From positions 1 to 64,000 of the forward strand of contig FTLJ01000603.1 in assembly GCA_900155495.1 (NCBI GenBank): 64,000 nucleotides of DNA. Reading direction: 5' to 3'. Shown piece after piece: positions 45,529 through 56,410 of this stretch; the stretch's first letter is position 1; the number at the start of each line of letters is the position of its first letter. The notes below the pieces were generated by a model, which was not told the DNA's origin, made no database searches, and saw nothing but the letters and a program-made list of their open reading frames with translations. The translations under genes were made by a program, and so were the position numbers. This DNA comes from Porogramme epimiltina (lineage: Eukaryota; Basidiomycota; Agaricomycetes; Polyporales; Polyporaceae).

Positions 45529-47252
45529 ATGGATGCTGGAGACTCTAAGATCCCGCGCAGTCCTGTCGAGGTCTCCGACCACGATCGCAATGCCCTCCCG
45601 CAATACGGCTTCGGGCCCGACGTCGGCTTCGACCAACTCGTCGACAGTAACCCTTTCCTTTTCCGCCTCCACACACCCAAGGAGTCTTCCCCCTTCTACG
45701 ACAACACCGAGCCCTACTTCGTCGGTCAGGCGTTCTCGGACGACGTTCATGCCGCTGCTTTTCGTGCTCCCACTGTTTCCCCTTACCGCCCGCCCCCAAC
45801 ATACACTTACGCCGACGTCTCCAAGCATATGGACTGGACGACTCGGTCGTCATCGCCCTTCGTATCGGCGTCGTTTAGCTTCGCCTGGGCGGTCTGGGAA
45901 GCGACGAGACGCTATCACCACGGTATGAAGCACTCCATCCAGATTGCTGTTATCGACGCAAAGGCGCTCTCCGGGAAGGCGGTCACCGCAGTAGAACTTT
46001 TGAGACAGGGTCTACCGAAAGAGTGTGTAACTCGTGATAGCATTCTGCAGCCGGTGTGAACTGACTTTGTGCGATCAGCCGTCACACGGACCACTGGAAG
46101 TGGTATCGATATGCCCTGGAGGCTCAAGACGTCCTCGTCTGGGGCTACGTCCCTGGCACGGCCGTCCTCGCATCGATTCCCCTCACGCAGATCCTCCCAC
46201 GCCTCCCGTCGTATTTCCTCGCCCCAGATCCGTCCCACGTGAAGGACACGCCGATCAGCCGCGTGGGATGGGCGTACGACCAGAAGAAGTACACGTACCG
46301 CACCTTCTGCCAAGACATGTCCGACCGCTTCCTGCGCATGCCCGTCGACCGGCGGATGCGCGACACCTCGGCGGGCGCGGTGCGCCTCGCGATCGCGATG
46401 CTCCGCCCCTGGTTCCACCGGCTCGCGACGGACGACTTCACGACCGCGACCGCGACGGCGTGCGAGCTCGCGCAGCAGGTCGCGCGCTGGCCCGGCCTCT
46501 GGTGGGTCCGCGAGCACCCCGAGACGCGCGACCTGATCCGCTGCCTCGTGCACATCGTCGGCGAGGAGGCGCGCGAGGCGCGCCGCACCCAGGCGCTCGC
46601 GGACGCCACGCGCATGCAGGACATCGTCGGCGGCCTCGAGCACCTCGCGCGCTCGTTCCAGTCGACCGCGGGCGCGCACAGCCGCCACCGCTCGCTCTCG
46701 ACGTCCTTCTCCATCCCGTCCGTCTCGTCGACGGCCTCCGTCGTCGACGAGGACGAGACGATGGTCGACCCCGAGGTGCTCCTCAAGGCCGGCCGGGCCG
46801 CCGCGGACCGGAAGCCACTGGGGATCAGCGAGCTGCTCCCGCCCCACCAGCTGCCCACGCCCGAGGCCACGCCGAGGCGCATCCCGCCGCTGGACTCCGT
46901 GCTAAAGGAGCCCGTATTTTCCCCTCCGATTTCTCCCGCGCAGCCGCGCGCGTCGACGTCGAAGCTCACTCCCCCGGAGGGCCCCGCGGCCGCGGTCGCG
47001 CCCCCAGCTCCTCGCTCCCCCACCCTGAGCCTGGCGCCGCAGAATGCGGGCGCCCGGATCGCCGCGGCGGTGAGCGGACTGTTCACCTCGGCGTCGAGTG
47101 CGGTCCTCCCGACGGCGGAGCCGAGCGAGCCCTCGCTGGACTACTACGCGCGCACGGCGTCGGCGCTGCTCACGGGCTTCTTCCTGGGCACGTTCCTCAC
47201 GCTCTGCGTGCTCTCGCCGCACCGGCGCGAGATCGCGAACCACTTCACGTGA
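45529..47252 (+). CDS. Unknown tail-anchored protein
   Basis: Two exons (45529-46022 and 46079-47252) encode about 555 residues. ATG is in strong context (ACCATGG). The N-terminal half has LVDSNPFLFRLHTPKESSPF, faintly like the start of fungal DUF7587-type domains, then SASFSFAWAVWEATRR and ALEAQDVLVWGYVPGTAVLASIPL. The middle is helical and Arg/Ala-rich (LARSFQSTAGAHSRH). A Ser/Pro-rich linker (STSFSIPSVSSTAS, PPISPAQPRAS) precedes a single C-terminal membrane segment, ALLTGFFLGTFLTLCVLS, and a short basic end PHRREIANHFT. This layout suggests a tail-anchored cytosolic protein. No enzyme motif is visible. Strong codon bias and one clean intron with a CTGAC branch site support a real gene. 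Confidence 0.8.
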
Positions 47253-48510
47253 GGCGGTGTGCGGGGGCTGGTCTCCGTCCGCGCCGCTCTGGTTTTGTAT
47301 TCAAGGTTGTATCCTTCCTAGACGCCCTCGCTGTTGTTGTATTCCGTGCATCACTACTCCGTCCCTCACGTAGACGCCTCTTCTCTTTCCGCCTCCTCTT
47401 TCCTCTTTCCTTTTTCCTCGTTCACCGTTGTACCTGGAGTTCGGTGGTATTTGGGACCCACGCTACGCGCGCCGACGGCGGCGCGCGGGAGCGGTGGTGG
47501 GCGCGTAAGTTATTGACTTCGTATTCGTCGCACTCATTTTCTCGCTGTTGTAGCACTAGCTGCCGAAGACGCAGACGCGTTTGTACTAGTACCGACCACG
47601 TATGCCCCCTATGATCATTATGCTTTTCCATGACCATTCCGCGCTGCGTCCCTCCCCCGCCCTGCAGGGCATACCCCCACTCCACCTTCCAATTCGCCCG
47701 GGCAAGGTTCCTACTCTACGCGGTTTGCTTTCGCTCCTGAGCCACAACCACACTGACCCGGGTCCCCACAGGAGCCGCCGTGATGAGCACTTCACGTACG
47801 TACGGCCGCCACTACCTCTGCCTATCTGAAACCCACATCCAGCCTTGCAGCAACCGCAGGGAGATAAGTCTGCCGGCGACCCTGCATCATCGTGTACATA
47901 CTTCGTGACGGGTGTATGAAGGTATGTCAGGTGCCTGTGGAGCACAAGCTATTTCTGACTTTAGAGGCAGCCATCACTGTCCCGACCGAGCCCCAACCGC
48001 GTAAAAACATTCGAACGATCGCTCAGAGGGCGGCGAGGATGCCTGGTTTTGGGCTCTAAGTGCAGCTCTTTGCGAAATTGGTAGTCGGCGGCAAGTTCTA
48101 ATTGCATAGATGTGCTGAAAATCTGGCCTCTACGCTATCAATGTGCTCCCGCAGTGTCCACATCACACAATGAATGATCTTTGGTATGTGCACGAAGCCG
48201 TTTCTCTGCTTGTGCGCCATTTTCTTTTGACTTTCCAGATCCTCTCGTGCGCGATGTACGACTTGCGCTCAAGTGTTCAGCCACTAATTTCGCAAACGGT
48301 TGTATGTAAGTAGTGACTTCAACAGAACACGCGAAAACCAAATGCATACAAAAAGGACTCACCCGTACCCGGCCCGTACCCGGCCCACTGCCGTGCCACT
48401 GCGCACTAGCATGTTGAGTCTGGACCTCTGGCACCCCCAGACCGCGCAGCGCCCGCCACACCGCCCTGGCTGAGGCAGCGTTGGGCTCACGCCACCGCCG
48501 CGGCAGGCTG
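47253..48510. other. Intergenic with one dispersed repeat copy
   Basis: From 47621 to about 48025 the sequence is a copy of the element at 50913-51352. A small tandem motif CCCGTACCCGG occurs twice near 48363. No gene. Confidence 0.5.
47621..48025 (+). repeat. Dispersed repeat copy A (partner 50913-51352)
   Basis: Shared words in the same order: CCATGACCATTCCGCG, CACTCCACCTTCC, GGTTCCTA, CGCGGTTT, TGACCCGGGTCC, CATCTGAAACCCACATCCAGC, GGCAGCCA, CCAACCGCGT. The copies are diverged, with indels. No coding frame or terminal repeat is visible. Confidence 0.75.
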
Positions 48511-49145
48511 CCAAGCAGTAGCGCTACCAGCACTTCGCCGAGGAGTCCGCCTGGTTACTGGCGGACTCGTCGCGGAAGGGCAAGTAGTCCGTTATCACGC
48601 GCCACGCAGGCATGGCCCACGGCCACAGCCACTTAGAGATCCACATCGGAGGGGTGGCACTGAGAAGTGTGCAGGAGCCGCCGCTGGAACACGGCGAGGA
48701 GCTTGTGCGCGAACAGCTCGCGAGGAATATGCATTCTTCGGCGACGAAGGCATAACGCGCATGAAAAGCAGCGCCATCATCGTGGGGCGCGGAGGGGTAG
48801 GGAGTTGTGCCGGGGCCCGGGGGCGTCAATATGAGGCCCATCATGCTTGCACAGCTGTACGTCGCCCGGCGCCTGCCCTCAAATTCGAACTACCATGTTT
48901 TCTGCGGCGTGAAAAAGCTGCGGCTGGTCGATTTCTATTAGGTCACACTGCCCTCGCTCAACAGACGTGCCCCTGCCTCCAACACCGACATGGGCACAGC
49001 CAGGGTTAAACGCGGCATAGCGCTAAGTTCGCGGAATGCGTCCGGAGGAGGTCTGTAACCCGCTCCTCGTCAACGGCCCCAAAAGTTCAACGAGCGCCTG
49101 TAGTACCGCGACCTCCTCAAGTGCGAAGAGATGCTCCTCAGGTCA
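48511..49145 (+). pseudogene. Decayed copy of the tRNA threonylcarbamoyladenosine dehydratase gene
   Basis: Translated across frames, it aligns with the gene at 2964-4803: FAEES..LLADSSRKGK (functional: LAEEIARSLADSSRKGK), LEIHI, PLEHGEELVREQLARN, FGDEG, IIVGRGGVGS, GVKKLRLVDF, VTLPSLNRRA and KFNERL. There are stops (after SSRKGK, after LRLVDFY, within KFNERL-YRDL) and frameshifts, and the stretch between the first exon part and KFNERL is deleted. The nucleotide-binding loop has lost its Cys (GRGGVG for GCGGVG). A decayed intron between the MLA segment and GVKK is still present, so this arose by DNA duplication and not by reverse transcription. Confidence 0.88.
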
Positions 49146-49637
49146 GTGTTGCAGGGGTCAAGGCCAATAGGCCAATGAAAGTCAATGATATTGACGAATC
49201 AAATCTGACCGGTGATTCATGCATGGAACCCCGCACACCTAGCTAAGGCGCGGACCCGCCCCACAAAACAATGTGGTCCCTCAAGCCCGCGGATGACGGT
49301 ATCTGTGATCGAGTTAGTGAGAGTGGTGTAGAGATAGAATGTAGTAGACTACACCAAGTTTACCTTCCTTTTCTCGTCAAACCTGCCTGAAAGCGACCAC
49401 TGAATGCTATTCAAGAACTTGACAGGTTGCATGATTGGCTCATGCCAAACCAAAAATACTGCGTACACGTATACGCTGTGATGAGGCTGGAAATGAACGT
49501 GGCCCTCAGAGGGCCAGTGGGACCCCTGCACACGATAGAGAAGTTCCGGAGCGGAACGGGGGGCAATCTGATGAGCGGCTTCATGCTGCTCAGCTGGTGT
49601 TCTATATCAGTCGACCGTCTGCATAGACTGGCCCACC
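49146..49637. other. Intergenic; promoter and inverted repeat copy B
   Basis: Contains the plus-strand repeat copy at 49481-49575 and a TATA-like CTATATC near 49600, just before the ATG at 49638. Confidence 0.5.
49481..49575 (+). repeat. Inverted repeat copy B (partner 45240-45336)
   Basis: Carries ATGAGGCTGGAAATGAACG, AGAAGTTCCGGAGCGGAAC and CAATCTGATGA in the order found on the opposite strand at 45240-45336. Confidence 0.8.
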
Positions 49638-50783
49638 ATGGGTGCTATCACCTCCCCCCATATTCTTCCCCTCACTTTACACCCACCCGGGACCCGAGGT
49701 CGCCGTTCACTCTCTTTCAACGCCCCGCGGTCATGGCGCTCACGAACCCAGCGCCGAGCGGCGCCCACATCGTCTACTACCCTCACGACTAACGTCCCCG
49801 GCACCATCGTCCAGCCCCGGCCCATCGTATCCAATGCGTTTGTCACCGTCGCTGCACCTGTATCGGCTAACCCGCCCGCCTCCCTTGAACACCCTGCCAG
49901 CTGCAAGGCTCTCCCTGGCCCCGCCCCGCCCGCATCCCTTACCCCCACGCGCGACATTCCCGGTGTCATCGTTCATCCCGCGTCCATTGCGCCCGCCGGT
50001 CTATCTGATCCCCCCCTCGAGCCTGGTCTCGGACTCCCCGCCTCGGACAGCATCGCAACCTGGCCCAGTTCCCTACCCACTCCACCTAACGCACCCGTCT
50101 ATGACTACCCTACGCATCACCCGGTTCCCATACCCGACCTCAGCCGATCAAGCTCCTCCTCCGGGCAGCAAGGAGGACAACCCAAGCTCGACTGGCGCGA
50201 GCAACTGACGACTCCCAGACATATGGTACGTAGTCCACAATGGCAAGTTCAAGTGATCATTTTCAGACCTCCCTGACACTCTCACTCGGAACAGGTTCTG
50301 ATGTTTGTCGCCGGTATGGCAACAATGTCTACGAACACCGTTACCTCCTCGACCACTACTGCTAGTAGTACCACCCCAACCACTGTCAACGCGCAAACAT
50401 CCCCTAACATGGGTCCTAGTACCATCGGGTTGCTCATCACGGCCATATTCTCTCTCAGCATTTTTTTCGGGCATACCGTTCACAAAGCAGACGAAAGGGC
50501 CCATGCTGAAGCGGTTATTTATCCTCAGTCGGCTCCAACAAACCACTTCCTATCCAGACTTCGCTCCTTCTTCATCAAAGGCCAGATTGCCACCATTGCA
50601 ATCTATTTTTTCTTCCGAGCTGTGATGATCTTCGCCAACCCTCTCTCAACATGGGTACACACACTCACCTGGATCATTGTTGCCGTTCTAAGCTGCATTG
50701 CGCTTAGCGGACTACTCTTCTGCCTCTGGTTGGAGCCGAACCAGTCACGCGCCCGCAGAGCCCAAAGCCTTTTGCCGTTATGA
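49638..50783 (+). CDS. Orphan proline-rich protein with three C-terminal membrane segments
   Basis: Two exons (49638-50225, 50295-50783) encode 358 residues. The ATG is in good context (CCACCATGG). The first 200 residues are Pro-, Ser- and Ala-rich with little predicted fold (PPLEPGLGLPASDSIATW, SRSSSSSGQQGG). The second exon continues with a Thr/Ser-rich stretch (TNTVTSSTTTASSTTP) and then three hydrophobic segments: GLLITAIFSLSIFFG, IAIYFFFRAVMIFA and IIVAVLSCIALSGLLFCL. It ends in a short basic tail (NQSRARRAQSLLPL). The C-terminal membrane layout with a disordered N terminus is typical of young basidiomycete orphan genes. It lies between two dispersed repeat copies and next to a pseudogene. 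No function can be assigned. Confidence 0.7.
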
Positions 50784-50912
50784 AGAACTGCTGCCCATTG
50801 TCACCTGATACCTCGTCCTCTGTGCGCTCAAGACATCCTACACTACTACCCTACTACCTACTACCTCCTTCACACTGCCTGCTACAGGCTACCACCTACC
50901 ACCTGATGGCCA

Positions 50913-51352
50913 CTGCTTCCATGACCATTCCGCGCCGTGCGACCCTCGGGCTTCCTTCCAACCCCTTCCCTGCTAGCCTCTAGGCCAGCGTCCACTCCAC
51001 CTTCCGATTCCCCCGGGCACGGTTCCTATTGTGCGCGGTTTACTTTCGCCCCCGACCCATAACCGAGGCCGTCCATAATCGGCAGAATGACCCGGGTCCG
51101 CGCAGCCACTGCCATGGTGAGTTCTTCATCGGCTGCCGCCGCCTATGCCCATCTGAAACCCACATCCAGCCTTGTAGCTGCGACGGCAGCCCCGCCTTGC
51201 GGTTGGTGGACCACGAGCCCTACTGCGTCGTGTATGTCGTGATCACGAGTACATGGAGGTATGCGGCTGACAGCGCTATTTCCGACTCTAGGGGCAGCCA
51301 CCATCGTTCCGACCAAGCTCCAACCGCGTGGAGACTATCAAACGTTCAATGC
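50913..51352 (+). repeat. Dispersed repeat copy B (partner 47621-48025)
   Basis: Direct-orientation partner about 3.3 kb downstream of copy A, with the same shared words in the same order. Diverged by substitutions and indels. Confidence 0.75.
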
Positions 51353-52008
51353 TGAGAGTTTAGAGAGCCGCTCGAAGTGCGGCCAGGTCAGCTTTTTTCG
51401 GCTATAGGCGGTGTGTCGATCTCGTTGCCGACTGGTGGGGGGCGAGGCGGACTAGGCCGCTTGCGCTGATCAGATCCCGCCACCACGGCTGTTGGCGCCC
51501 ATTGGTTGCACATCGATGACGCAGTCCAAATCTGTCACTTGCATTCTCCCTCGACAAGGCACACGCGGTCTCTCCTTCCTCTCTCATTTTTGTGTCTCTG
51601 CCCATATGGTGCGCCTCCAAGCTCCCATTCGACCTTCTCGAGCATATGCGCGAAGCTGAGCGCGCGTATTCTCGTGCAGCCGGGAGAAGATCCGACCCGC
51701 CTCACACCAGCTCGAGCGTGGCAACGAGTCGTGGAACAGCGTCCTGCGCGCGCGGTCGCCTCCCGCGATCAAAAGCGGCTATGCCGGGAAAACGCATCGC
51801 GCGACGCAGGCGCAGGATCCTCGGCGCGCTGCGGGCGATTTTGGCCTCTGCATCATCGCCAGCTCTCGCTCAGCGGCGTTCCTCGGGAGGGCGGCCCTGT
51901 GGGCGGTGCCGCGTCCTGCTAGCTCGTGCCCGAAGGGTTTCGGCCCACACAGTACTGCTTCGGCTTCGTGATGGAGAGATCGTGGGTGCCGAGGCCTCCA
52001 GGCTGGAC

Positions 52009-52018
52009 TTATATATAG
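52009..52018 (+). promoter_or_regulatory. TATA box of TAP-like copy 3
   Basis: TTATATATAG about 180 bp upstream of the ATG at 52196, followed by a pyrimidine-rich leader. Confidence 0.5.
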
Positions 52019-52195
52019 TGGGAAGCCGCATGCCAGAAGGCCCCCCACACCTTCTTCATTCTTGCGCCACCGGGCACTCGTTAAGTGCTCGTGCGGCTGA
52101 CACTTTGCTTTTCCGCCCTTCTTCGACTCCATCTTCTACCTGTTGCTTTCTCTTCTGCTCGCGTTCGCGCTTGATACTCTTGCTCTCGTATAGTG

Positions 52196-54490
52196 ATGAC
52201 GATGTGGAGGCGAACGCACGCTGCGGTACTCGCCGCACTCTGTCTTACCAGCTCTGCTCTCGGTCAGCTCTCGCCCGTGAACGGGACAGTTGGGGAGATC
52301 CACTTGGAGCCCTGCAGCGGCAATACCACGCTTCCAGGGGCAGAGTGCGGATACGCTATGTATGCCCTCTCTCCTTTGCTGCATTATGACACTGCTGATC
52401 AAAGCTTCTTTCTGCTGCAGTGTACCTTTAGACTACCAGGACGCCACTAAGGGGGTGGCGAAGATTGCGCTTGGGCGGTTCAACGCCACCAGTGGAACCC
52501 GGAAAGGGAGCATATTCATCAATCCTGGTGGGCCCGGAGGCACTGGCGTCGACCTGGCCACCCAGGCCGGCGACGCGCTTCAATCGCTGGTTCGTGGGGT
52601 TCCCTCAGTTGGAAATAGAATGTGATTTTGACAAATCACGTCCTCCTCAGGTCGGAGAAGAGTTCGACATCATCGGATTCGACCCCCGCGGTATTGGTCT
52701 GACTGAGTACGTTATGCACCCGCGCCCCGCACCCCCGCCGCACCGCTGACCCCGTCCGCAGGCCCGCAGTGAAGTGCTTCCCGACCCCTGACGCGCGCGA
52801 GGCGTTCCTCGCGAACACGGTGCTCGACCGCAGCTACGACGTCAGCCCGAACCTGACGGACCCGTACGGCCGCTTCGACCTCGTCCAGCAGCAGCGCGAC
52901 GCGATCGCGCTGTTCAAGACGCAGTTCCAGATCTGTGCGCAGACGATGGGCGAGCTGATCGGGTTCATGGGCACGACGCTCGTCGCGCGCGACATCGACT
53001 TTGTTACGACCCTTTTGGAGGGGGAGGACGCACTGATGTATGCTCTTTCTTTCTTCCCGATATACCTGAGCAGGGCTGAACGCGTTTATTCTCAGCAACT
53101 TCTACGGCCTGTCCTATGGCTCTGTGATCGGCCAGTACCTGGCAAACTTGTGAGTGGACGTTTCTTGCTCTCGGCCGTCGCAGTAGCGCTGATCAATCGT
53201 AGGTTCCCGGATCGGGTAGGACGCATCACGATTGACGGGATCGTCGACGCGGACGTTTGGTCCAGTAAGCTACTGAGCGACAACGTTGCTACGCCCTGTT
53301 TCTCATACCTTCCACCAGACGTCCCGCCGTTCAAGTGGTTCCTCGGCGACTGGCTCAACTCTACGGATGCCGAGTATGCTCTCTTCTTTGACGATTGCGC
53401 TCAGGTCAGTCTCGTGGTCAAACCATGCCCGCTCGGCGTGAATCGCAATAGCATACTGATGACGTCATACCTCCAGGTTGGCCCGTCGGGCTGCGCGCTG
53501 GCCAAGAAGGAGAACGAGACAGGTTCGGACATCATGGCGAGAGTGGAGGAATTCCAAGCGAGCCTCTACGATACGCCGCTGCCTGCGCCCAATGCTTCGC
53601 TCCCTGGAATCCTGAGCTACGGTCGTGGTCGCTGTGAGTGGTTTCAGCATCTTGGAGGTCTCCGCCTGACTGAAACGCTCGTGCAGTCTTCTGGGTCGAC
53701 GTCCTGGTATCCCCCACCGAGTGGCCCGATGCAGCGCAAGCCGTCGACGCGGCCATGAACGGCGACACCTCCGCGATGCTCAACGCCGCGAACGAGAAGG
53801 AGCTCGTCGACCTCGAGCGCTCCGCCGTGACGTGCAACGACGTGAAGCCCTTCGCGCCGCCGAGCGCCGAGGACTACGTCGACGTCGCGCTCGAGGTGCT
53901 CGAGACGCGCTCGCGCTTCGTGCTCGCGATCGACACGCACGAGCCGGACAACGGCTGCGAGTACTGGCCCGCGACCCCGCCGGAGCGCTACTCCGGCCCG
54001 TGGAACGCCACGTTCAAGAACCCGGTCTTCATTATCAGCAACACGGTGAGGCGCCAAGGTAGAATGGCGTGTCTGTGCAGAACTTGACCTTCTATGTGTG
54101 CAGCACGACCCAGTGACGTCGCTCGCGAACGGCCTCCAAGTGCGCCAGAACATGGGCGTCAACAACACCGGGATGCTCATCCAAGACGGCCCAGGGGTCC
54201 GTCTTCTCCTCTCTTACCTCCTGCTTCCTTCTGATCTAATCGCGCGCTCCAACTCACAGCACACGTCCACCGCGCTGCCGTCGAGCTGCACCACGCAGTT
54301 CCTCCGCGCGTACTTCGCGAACGGCACGTTCCCGCCCGAGGGCACCGTCTGCCCCGTCGACGTCTCGTCCGGGTTCGCGGAGGAGTCCAACGGGCCCAGC
54401 GCGAACGCGAAGACGCTCCTAGTGTCCAACTCAAACAGCCTTCGCGATAGCGTGCACAGGGTTGCAAAGATGGTCCTGAAGCGTCAGTAG
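52196..54490 (+). CDS. Secreted TAP-like alpha/beta-hydrolase peptidase (S33), copy 3
   Basis: Paralogue of the two minus-strand genes at 24.6-30.3 kb, but with a cleavable signal peptide (MWRRTHAAVLAALCLTSSALG) in place of their basic N terminus and anchor. Motifs: LPGAECGYAM, VPLDYQDATKGVAKIALG, ATSGTRKGSIFINPGGPGG, EFDIIGFDPRGIGLTEP, QRDAIALFKTQFQICAQT, nucleophile elbow NFYGLSYGS, VGRITIDGIVDADVWSS, FKWFLGDWLNST, TCNDVKPFAPPSAEDY, DTHEPDNGCEYWPATPPERY, GPWNATFKNPVFIISNT, catalytic Asp in HDPVTSLANG, catalytic His in GPG-HTS, then PPEGTVCPVD. About 590 residues. It should be extracellular and release short peptides from proteins. About nine introns, at least some at the positions used in copies 1 and 2. 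ATG 52196 is used; 52205 is a possible alternative. Confidence 0.9.
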
Positions 54491-54813
54491 TGGATTGGAC
54501 TCGTCGTTGTGGAGTACGATAGTTGGTTTATATAATTACATCGTGAACTTTTAGGAAGTTTCATTCATTCGGTGACACTTGTGGCGCGGAAAGAAGGCTC
54601 GAAATGGTGTCTTATTGAGGAGAGCGAACATAAGCGTTCTATACCAAGTGTCTTTCACTGGTCCAGGGTGCCGCAAGGGCAGGGAGAAGTTTGAAGCACG
54701 AGGGTAGCACATGCAGACTTTTGGGGAGAAAGAGCAGGACCGTGATACATTTTATACCCATGAACACACGACATGATATTGTACAAGTACAGAAATCCTC
54801 ACGGAGTTCCGAA
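54491..54813. other. Convergent 3' spacer
   Basis: Lies between the ends of the peptidase gene and the aldo/keto reductase gene. AT-rich and without a gene; contains the polyadenylation regions of both. Confidence 0.5.
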
Positions 54814-56315
54814 TCACTGCGACGGGCGGATAGCGGGCGCACGAGGCCACTTCTGGAAGGTGGCATTGGCCGCCATGAGCGCAATGAACTCGCTCCCATC
54901 GCCCTGAAACGCGGTTCTCAAGTCAGCCCCATCGACGAAGACGGCCCTATCCCAGAGAAGACACTCACAACAAAGCCGTGCGGGAAGCCCTTGTCGAAAG
55001 GCAGGACGCTCTCCAGGTACTTGATCTGCTCGTCCGACAAGGCGATCCCGAGCGCTTCGATGTTGGCCTCGAGGTGCTCTACCTTGCGGCCACCAATGAT
55101 GGGGAAAACGTGCGTCGTCTTCTGCATCACGTACGCGATGGCGACTGCCTGGATGCTCTTGGTACCGACCTGCTGCGCGACCTCCTCGAGGGCCTTGCAC
55201 ACCTTGCGCTCGTCGGCCGTGCGCTCCCACGCCGGGTTGAACGTTGTGCGGCCTGGGATAGTGACGCGGTGGATTAGGTATGGCTACTTACGGGAAGCGG
55301 CATCATCGAATTGAAGCTGACCTTTCTCGCCTGTCTGGCGACGCTGTTCCTCCTCCTCATCGGTGCGGATATGGCCGGATGCGAGAACGTTCCACGGAGC
55401 AAGGGCCATACCTGTGATGAAGCAAATTGAGCGAATGCTTCGACCGGCGACAGTCGTCGTACTGACCTTCGGCACGCGCCATGGGGATGATATCGCGCTC
55501 GAAGTCGCGTTGAAGAATGCTCCACGCGCCCTGGTATACTACGAATGGCGTCTTCCCCGTGAGCCGCGCGTACTGGTTCGCTCTGGCCACGATCCACGCT
55601 GGCGTGTCAGAGATGCCCTTCAAGAGCGTATCAGATAGCCATTCAAGGATGTGGTACATTTACACCTACAAGGTAAAGAACCTTTCCCGAAGCAACGAGG
55701 TTGTGGAGGCCGTTCATCACCTCCTCTATCGAAGTCTCCCAATCCCACTGAAATCGCCCCAACGTTAGCGAGCGAACGGGACGAGTATGGAATAAGGACT
55801 TACCCAGTGGAGATAGAGAATGTCGATGTAGTTTGTGCGCAGCTTCTTCAACGACGCTTCGAGGGAGATAGTCATCGACTTGATGTTGTTTCCGACGAAG
55901 TTGACCTTCTGGACAACAGCGGGGTCCGCGCGCTTGTAGTTCGTCGTGTACTACAACAAAGTCAGACCCTCGCGAGAGTATAGAGAGGCTGATTGATGCG
56001 CACCTTGGTCGCGATGATCATCTGGTCACGGATCCCCCGCTGTTCCATCCACTCGCCGATGAACTCCTCCGAGGACTCGTCCTGGTAGCCGTTGGCGGTG
56101 TCGATGAAGTTGCCGCCCTTGTCGTAGAAGGCGTCGAGGAGTTGGAAGCTGGACTCCTTGTTCATCGCGCCGAAGCCAATCTTCTCCCACTTGTCTCCGA
56201 TGCTCATAGCACCGAGACAAAGCGGGGAGACGTGGATGCCAGCGAGGGAGGAGAGCTGGCGGTACTTGCCGAGGTTGGTCGGAGGGGGCGGGGCGGCGGC
56301 GCGGAAGTTGGACAT
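54814..56315 (-). CDS. Aldo/keto reductase, aryl-alcohol dehydrogenase (AAD) type
   Basis: About 385 residues after splicing about eight introns. It opens [18 protein letters not shown] and shows the AKR barrel motifs: [16 protein letters not shown] start ([14 protein letters not shown]), [19 protein letters not shown] with catalytic Asp and Tyr, MIIATKYTTNY with Lys, [13 protein letters not shown] with His, [49 protein letters not shown], then [20 protein letters not shown], the cofactor-site [16 protein letters not shown] and the end [14 protein letters not shown]. Fungal AAD-type enzymes reduce aromatic aldehydes with NADPH and often work around lignin breakdown. A second copy runs off the right edge of the window. 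A TATAAAT box lies about 90 bp before the ATG. Confidence 0.92.
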
Positions 56316-56403
56316 GGTGTAGAGGGTGCGAGTTCGGAGACAGTGGGTGTGGGACTGCTGGGAGAGGGAGGGACAGGGATATAGGACGCTGGAGAGCTTA
56401 GAG

Positions 56404-56410
56404 CATTTAT
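56404..56410 (-). promoter_or_regulatory. TATA box of the aldo/keto reductase gene
   Basis: TATAAAT on the minus strand, about 90 bp upstream of the ATG at 56315. Confidence 0.55.

Larger units (their letters stand above)
50784..52195. other. Intergenic; dispersed repeat and promoter of TAP-like copy 3
   Basis: Copy B of the dispersed repeat occupies 50913-51352. From 51500 to 52000 several frames overlap on both strands without support. The end is the promoter of the peptidase gene, with a TATA box near 52010. Confidence 0.5.

Noticed and set aside
45915..47086. Long frames on both strands across the tail-anchored protein gene
   Set aside because: Shadows of the real plus-strand gene, which has better start context, a clean intron and a natural composition.
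48360..48390. Two CCCGTACCCGG-like units as a possible satellite or array
   Set aside because: Only two short units; no array and no regular spacing, so not a CRISPR or satellite.
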